Positions 59,369-64,000 of a stretch of 64,000 nucleotides of DNA are shown in pieces (the stretch's first letter is position 1; the number at the start of each line of letters is the position of its first letter). This DNA comes from Nissolia schottii. Lineage: Eukaryota > Streptophyta > Magnoliopsida > Fabales > Fabaceae. The translations under genes and the position numbers were made by a program. Where the stretch lies: positions 1,204 to 65,203 of the forward strand of contig QANU01108320.1 of the NCBI GenBank assembly GCA_003254905.1, in the 5' to 3' direction. The notes below the pieces were generated by a model. The model was not told the origin of the DNA. It ran no database searches and worked only from the letters and a program-made list of their open reading frames with translations.

Positions 59369-60875
59369 ATGCATCCTCCTTTAACGTTGCACAAGCACCC
59401 TATGTGTGCTGAAGTGAGTTTTGCTCGTTCTTTTAGTAATTATTATTGTTATTGTTGTTGATTTGGATATTGTATTGTATTGTATTACTAGTGTGCTTGT
59501 TGCGTGTGTTTAATTTGATGTATGTCAATTCATGTCTTGTGATAGTAGCTACTTAGTTGTAGGATACTTGATCCTAAACAAAGGACTCTGGTTGTGTGAT
59601 GGTTATGCGTCGAGAAATTCTTCCATGCTGCCACAAGAAAAATGTTGTTGTTTCATGTTGTTTATTATTTACATCTCAATACATCAGCTTTATGAATTTT
59701 TTTTTTTTATAAAAGAAGAATTTCATTAAGTAGAGAAGAGAATTACATAAAGTAGAGGATAAGTAATCCTCAAAAATGAGACAGCAACATTAACCAAAAA
59801 ACAAAAAAATCTATCAATGGAGTAAAACTTTCCAATCTCTCAAAATATATGTAAGGGAGAAACCTCTAAAGAGATTATGAGCTTTACACCAAACAGATGA
59901 TAAGCGCTTAATCTTTTCCCACAAAACATGACTGTCCGAGAAATTGTCATTGAATACGTGAGAGTTGCGTTCTAACCAAATCTAAAAACTATACATTGCC
60001 ACAAGTAGTTAGCTTCAGGACACACCCAAGATTCACCAAAGATCCCAAACAAATTATTCCACTATAGGCTAGCCGCTGAACAGTGCAAAAAAAAGGTGTG
60101 CAACTGATTCTGAATTCTGAACAGTGCAAAAGCTGATCTGTTAAGTTGTGAATGGTGCCTAGCATAGCTTTTTTCCTTGCTTTGGGAGCTTTTTTAGAAT
60201 TTCTCTTGCGTGTAACGTAATTTTGGAACAATGGGAATGTGGCTTAAGCTGCAAAGAGGTATCGCCCAGGCCCAAGGGTGATTTGTGTCCTGTCAATTCT
60301 TAAAATACCTTTCCCTTGCCTTGTCAATCTACAATTGACTTAGGAAGAGAAGCCAAAATTTTTTATTTTCTTTCTCAAATAGCCTCTCCTCATGTTGTGA
60401 ATTTGGAATTTTGTATCAATTTCACTTTCGCTCTTATGCTGAATGAAAATTATTATAATTGGTCTTGCAAACAATGATGATAATTTATGGTCACTAGAAA
60501 CCATATTTTTGGCAGTGTCTTGTGAACCAGTATATATTGTTCGCTACTCTAATTGTGGACTGTGCTTTTGTGCAGATTATTGAGGAGTTTCAAAAGTGTC
60601 ATATTGAACACCCTCTTGGAAAGTTCTTTGGCGAATGTACAGATTTAAAAGTAAAGTTAGATCGTTGTTTCAGACAAGAAGTGAGCATTTCATTTTTTGT
60701 TTGTTTCTTAATTGTCTACTTGTTTTTCTCTGGTATTCCCCTGTGATTTGTAATAATCATGGATGTGTTCCAACAGAAAGCTGTGAAGCGAAAGGCCAAC
60801 TTTGAAGAGAGCAAGAAGTTTAAGGAACAATTACGAGCTTTTAGGAAAGAAAATGCCGCAAGCAGCAGTCAATAG
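59369..60875 (+). CDS. CMC2: COX assembly mitochondrial protein 2 homolog (CMC2)
   Basis: Three exons (59369-59413, 60576-60680, 60777-60875) give 82 residues starting MHPPLTLHKHPMCAEIIEEF. Two CX9C motifs (C13/C23 and C36/C46) form the helical hairpin of the twin CX9C family. These proteins are imported into the mitochondrial intermembrane space by the Mia40 route and help assemble cytochrome c oxidase. The C-terminal half is lysine-rich (KRKANFEESKKFKEQ). Length and motif spacing match plant CMC2. The first intron (1162 nt) contains a LINE tail in antisense orientation. The start is set by the conserved MHPPLTLH. Confidence 0.95.
59697..60240 (-). mobile_element. LINE 3' fragment in CMC2 intron 1
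   Basis: On the minus strand the sequence encodes, in broken frames, the zf-RVT-like C-terminus of a plant non-LTR element (for example FQIWLERNSHVFND and a W...IKRL stretch). It ends in an A-run that appears as T residues at 59697-59708. The fragment is strongly 5'-truncated. It lies wholly within an intron, opposite to transcription. Confidence 0.65.
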
Positions 60876-63578
60876 AATTTTTTTTCTTTGCATTGTTGGA
60901 AAAGCCCAACTTTTTTTCTGCAAAGTGCAATACATAATTTTGCATTTGTTTGGAGTTTGTCTGACGATATCATTTGCAATGATCTCTCTTCTATGTTGCT
61001 CACTTGCTGTTTGATGAATCAATAAGTAGGCAGCTAAATTATTTTAAACTGAGATACATGTTGCTTCATAAATGTTGAGAGCAGCATGCTGAAAGTCAAA
61101 ATTATTGGGACTCTAAGCAGTTGTATAACATTAATCAGGCAAATGAACACCCGCTTATAACAAATAGTCAAATGTATAGTTTCTAAGATCCACTTATTTG
61201 CTGTAGTTTTGACCATGAGCATAACATCTTGTTTAGATTCCACTCCATAGTTGAAATTCTGGAAGGACAATGAACTGACATGTTACAATGTCTGTTCGTG
61301 GCATTATGTGGGTGTTGCTGATGACAATTGAGGTTGACACATTAGTTTGCCTTCATAGAGTTTCTAATCAGATAGATTTCTAAACTTTGAAATCTTGATA
61401 ACTGCAACTATTTAGAATTTCTTTTGATGTGTATGTATTTTCAAGCTATTTTAGTGAAGACTCCTCAACACACCATGCCATAGTGAAGGGAAAGGAAGAT
61501 TCAATTACCGAAATTGGAGCTTTGATTCTGAGCTGGGTTTAAGAATATATTTTGATGCTTTGTATTACATGTTGCCAGTTCAATCTTAGCAGATTTCCAT
61601 GATGATGACCATTGCTTTTGCTATGCAAATAGTGATACCACTGTTCCTCTTCTGTTTTTGTGGATGTAATGGGGGTTATTAAGCAATAATAGGTTGCTCA
61701 CTTGTACTAGTTCAACATGGTACATGTTGATTTGAATACTAAAGACACTTCAATGGGGATGGTCAACGGCAGTGATAGGTTTAACAAGTGTTGGGACAAA
61801 ACAATCCGGAAAAATGTACAAAAATAGGGTACAAGAACAATCCAAAAGTTAAGAAATGCTTAGGAGACTTAACTTATGAGTCTAAATATCAACTTACACA
61901 CTTTGATGATTGACATTTGACATTTAATTTTATATTTTGTCCCCTTAAAATGTCGTGTCATTTATTAATGTGTGTATATTGATATTCAGACTCATGGGTT
62001 AAGCCCCCAAACATTACTCTTAAAAGTTTGTTGGATTATAAATTTTGTTCAGGCCATGATCCATACTACTGAAAATTTCGGTATAAAGTGTATAAACAAT
62101 GCAATTGTAGGCAGGGCTTGATTGTAGCGATGTTCGGACCGTGAGAGATGGCATGGTGGCCAACACATCATGCAAGTTCAGGTGATAAATGGGCCATTTT
62201 TATTGGTGGTGGAAAGATTGAGGAGTGTCCATCTCTTTTGGTTGCGGTGCGTGTTTTTCACGTTGCTCCTTATCTGGAGGTGATGGGAACTGGGAAAGCA
62301 ACCTCCTTGAAGTTTAGATTGATGTTGTGTTTGAGTTCACCATTCTGTAGCTTTGGTGTTCCTTTGAATAATGTTTATTTGAAATCTTTAATCACATGAT
62401 TAAGCTTAAAGATATATATACTTTCCTTCCTTTGTTTGTTGCATAACCTGTTAAAAGGAAAATTAAGTAGAATCCATCAGTGTCTAGATCAGAGGTCAGA
62501 GGCACGCTCACTTGATGTTTAGGTTTTTATTTGACGTGTGATGCAAAATTGTCTATATTGTGGTGTGATTTATCTAGAGTTGTGTAATTTTATTGGTTGT
62601 AATCATAGGTTTAGCTAAAATGCTTCAACATGTTCTTGGTAAACACTAAACAGTTGTTGCCTTTGGTTGCATATCAATGAAAATATTTTCTGACCAAAAA
62701 AACAAAAAAATGTCATGCTTGCACTTCTCGCATATATGTCATTACTCATGCTTCTTCTTCCTCACGTTTTCTAGTTTCCATAACATGGCTTAAAAGAAAA
62801 TTCATCCCATCCTACCTATTTATAGTTTCCCTCCCAAGTCTTCTACTAATGGTTGATCATGCGAGAAAATCTTATATGCATCAAAAATAAGAGAAAAAGT
62901 TTCTAACTACATATTAACTATTGCATTAAATATGTAGGTAAAGTGAGTGATCATAATAACTCACAAAATTGATGTGTATTCCGATTGCATTAAATACAAC
63001 ACAATTTTTATAGCAGAGTCTTGGTACATCTAAAAAATTTATCTGATCATGCACAAATTACCCGCCACTACTTAACTACGGTAAACCAAGAAAAAAAATG
63101 CTAAACCAAGAAAATCTATGGTTTGGGCTGGTTACTATGTTATGATTTAAGATCTATGCTATGTTGTCAAACTTGCTTCAATTATCCTTTCCACTAGTGT
63201 TTATGATGCATAATTAAACATTTTGGTTTCTAAAGTCTTTATGTTTTGTATTTTCAAATTCCAGCTTGAAACATGGCCCCAAATTATAGGCAAGTAACGT
63301 ATAAAACGTGAATTCAATATTTCAGAAAACTAAGTATTGGAAGAAAATTGGAGAGAAAGGGACTACTTTAAATAGTCAAAGAGGAGAAACAAAGTTGAGA
63401 TTTTTTGGTCTGGCATATTTCTCTCTAGCTAGTTGCTACCCTCTTCTCCAATAAACTACTTTTTTACTTGCAGCATTCCACACAAGCACCTGTTTGATCA
63501 AAACTAAATTATGCAACTCTATACCAACGCTGGTTATGTACTTAACCGAAGGACATGGCACCCTTCATTTCCATTTAC
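60876..63578. other. Long intergenic region, no gene seen
   Basis: CMC2 3' UTR and intergenic DNA. Frames near 62148-62399 and 61034-61270 show no known domain. No structured repeat or RNA gene was recognised. Sequence close to 63578 is the 3' flank of the GYF-domain gene. Confidence 0.5.
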
Positions 63579-64000
63579 CTAAACACCGGGGAAAATGCGG
63601 TGAAGAGCATCGGTTAGAGGTATTGCCTCTGTTTCACTCTGCCCAGTCTTCCAAACCTTGAATTTCACAGGGAAAGACGCCATTTCGCTCCATTGTTTGA
63701 GCGCAAACATTGTAAAAGGCCCTGTTCTTTCACCATAAGGAGTCACACAATGCCAAACAGGAATTGCAGGATTCTCCACATTTCTAATTCTTCCTGCTGA
63801 AATGTCTGCAATATTCGCATCCTGTTCATCATCATTGTCGCTCAACTCAATAACATCTCCAGCTGACATATTGCTAGCTTTGAGTTCTCTGACTGGAACA
63901 TCTGAGACACTTGTATTCTGTTTCCCATTGATACTTGTATTCTGTTTGTCACTGATGCTTGTATTCTGTTTTCCATTGATACTTGTATTCTGTTTGTCAC
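63579..64000 (-). CDS. GYF-domain protein (SWIB/Plus3/GYF type), C-terminal part
   Basis: The open frame continues past the window's right edge, so only the last 140 or so residues are visible, ending at a TAG at 63579. It starts with 8-residue repeats alternating KQNTSING and KQNTSISD (about 64000-63925). An acidic linker (DVIELSDNDDEQDA) and a GYF-type domain follow (PVWHCVTPYGERTGPF, then QWSEMASFPVKFKVW). The closest plant family is the SWIB/MDM2-Plus3-GYF or CCCH-type zinc finger 44/NERD-like proteins, nuclear factors in chromatin-linked silencing and transcription. The signature tripeptide GYF is replaced (ASF), and the second aromatic of WxY is cysteine, so proline-rich peptide binding may be altered. 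Confidence 0.8.
   Translation of the reverse strand, partial: DKQNTSINGKQNTSISDKQNTSINGKQNTSVSDVPVRELKASNMSAGDVIELSDNDDEQDANIADISAGRIRNVENPAIPVWHCVTPYGERTGPFTMFALKQWSEMASFPVKFKVWKTGQSETEAIPLTDALHRIFPGV

Noticed and set aside
62148-62399. Glycine-rich 83-codon plus-strand frame as a gene
   Set aside because: No recognisable domain, no flanking exons found and ordinary base composition.

Overview
This window is nuclear DNA from a flowering plant, very probably a dicot and most likely a legume. It is AT-rich, with intron-containing genes separated by large fields of transposable elements. The legume assignment rests on remembered protein similarity, not on a search. The sequence is a scaffold of seven contigs joined by single N bases (11266, 22140, 24104, 45630, 46945, 48035). 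Two joins carry unmerged overlaps, and one pair of contigs looks out of order.

Layout. (1) 0.56-16.3 kb is a roughly 7.3-kb tandem segmental duplication. Each copy carries a copia polymerase remnant, a CACTA terminus, a copia-like LTR and a SUVH5/6-like histone H3K9 methyltransferase gene. Copy B (12988-14666) is intact; copy A (4328-6005) has a one-base deletion in the SRA domain. Elements present in only one copy (a 135-bp MITE in A; a 329-bp hAT-like element and a SINE in B) leave clean empty sites in the other. (2) 16987-19733 is a subgroup IVc bHLH gene (bHLH104/bHLH34/ILR3 type) on the minus strand. (3) 20159-33849 has the ends of one large Helitron in minus orientation: 5' TC, 3' hairpin plus CTAG, A/T target. 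Inside are a decayed RPA1-like gene and a chimeric gene. The chimera joins seven exons of a Helitron-replicase-like amino-terminal region to a captured F-box-associated domain, all through phase-1 introns. No Rep/helicase core is visible. (4) 33850-38182 holds a minus-strand LTR element fragment and a LINE 3' end. (5) 39419-43273 is CTNNBL1, a spliceosome-associated armadillo-like protein, with nine exons. (6) 44442-45609 is a non-autonomous Mutator-like element with long TIRs and a perfect 9-bp target duplication. (7) 45.6-55.7 kb holds two SEN1-like superfamily 1 helicase genes, one fragmentary and scrambled by contig order, one complete (50104-55664, 1101 aa). (8) 56.2-58.1 kb is a TIR element and a tandem repeat array. 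(9) 59369-60875 is CMC2, a twin CX9C mitochondrial protein, with a LINE tail in its first intron. (10) 63579-64000 is the last part of a GYF-domain protein running off the window.

The genes do not form a pathway. They are ordinary housekeeping or regulatory plant genes: chromatin (SUVH), iron/stress transcription (bHLH IVc), splicing (CTNNBL1), RNA helicase (SEN1-like) and respiratory-chain assembly (CMC2). The most unusual material is the Helitron with its modular chimeric gene, and the filled/empty-site record in the tandem duplication. Exon models were built by hand from splice signals. The bHLH, CTNNBL1, SEN1-like, CMC2 and SUVH-B models each sum to a whole number of codons with a terminal stop.
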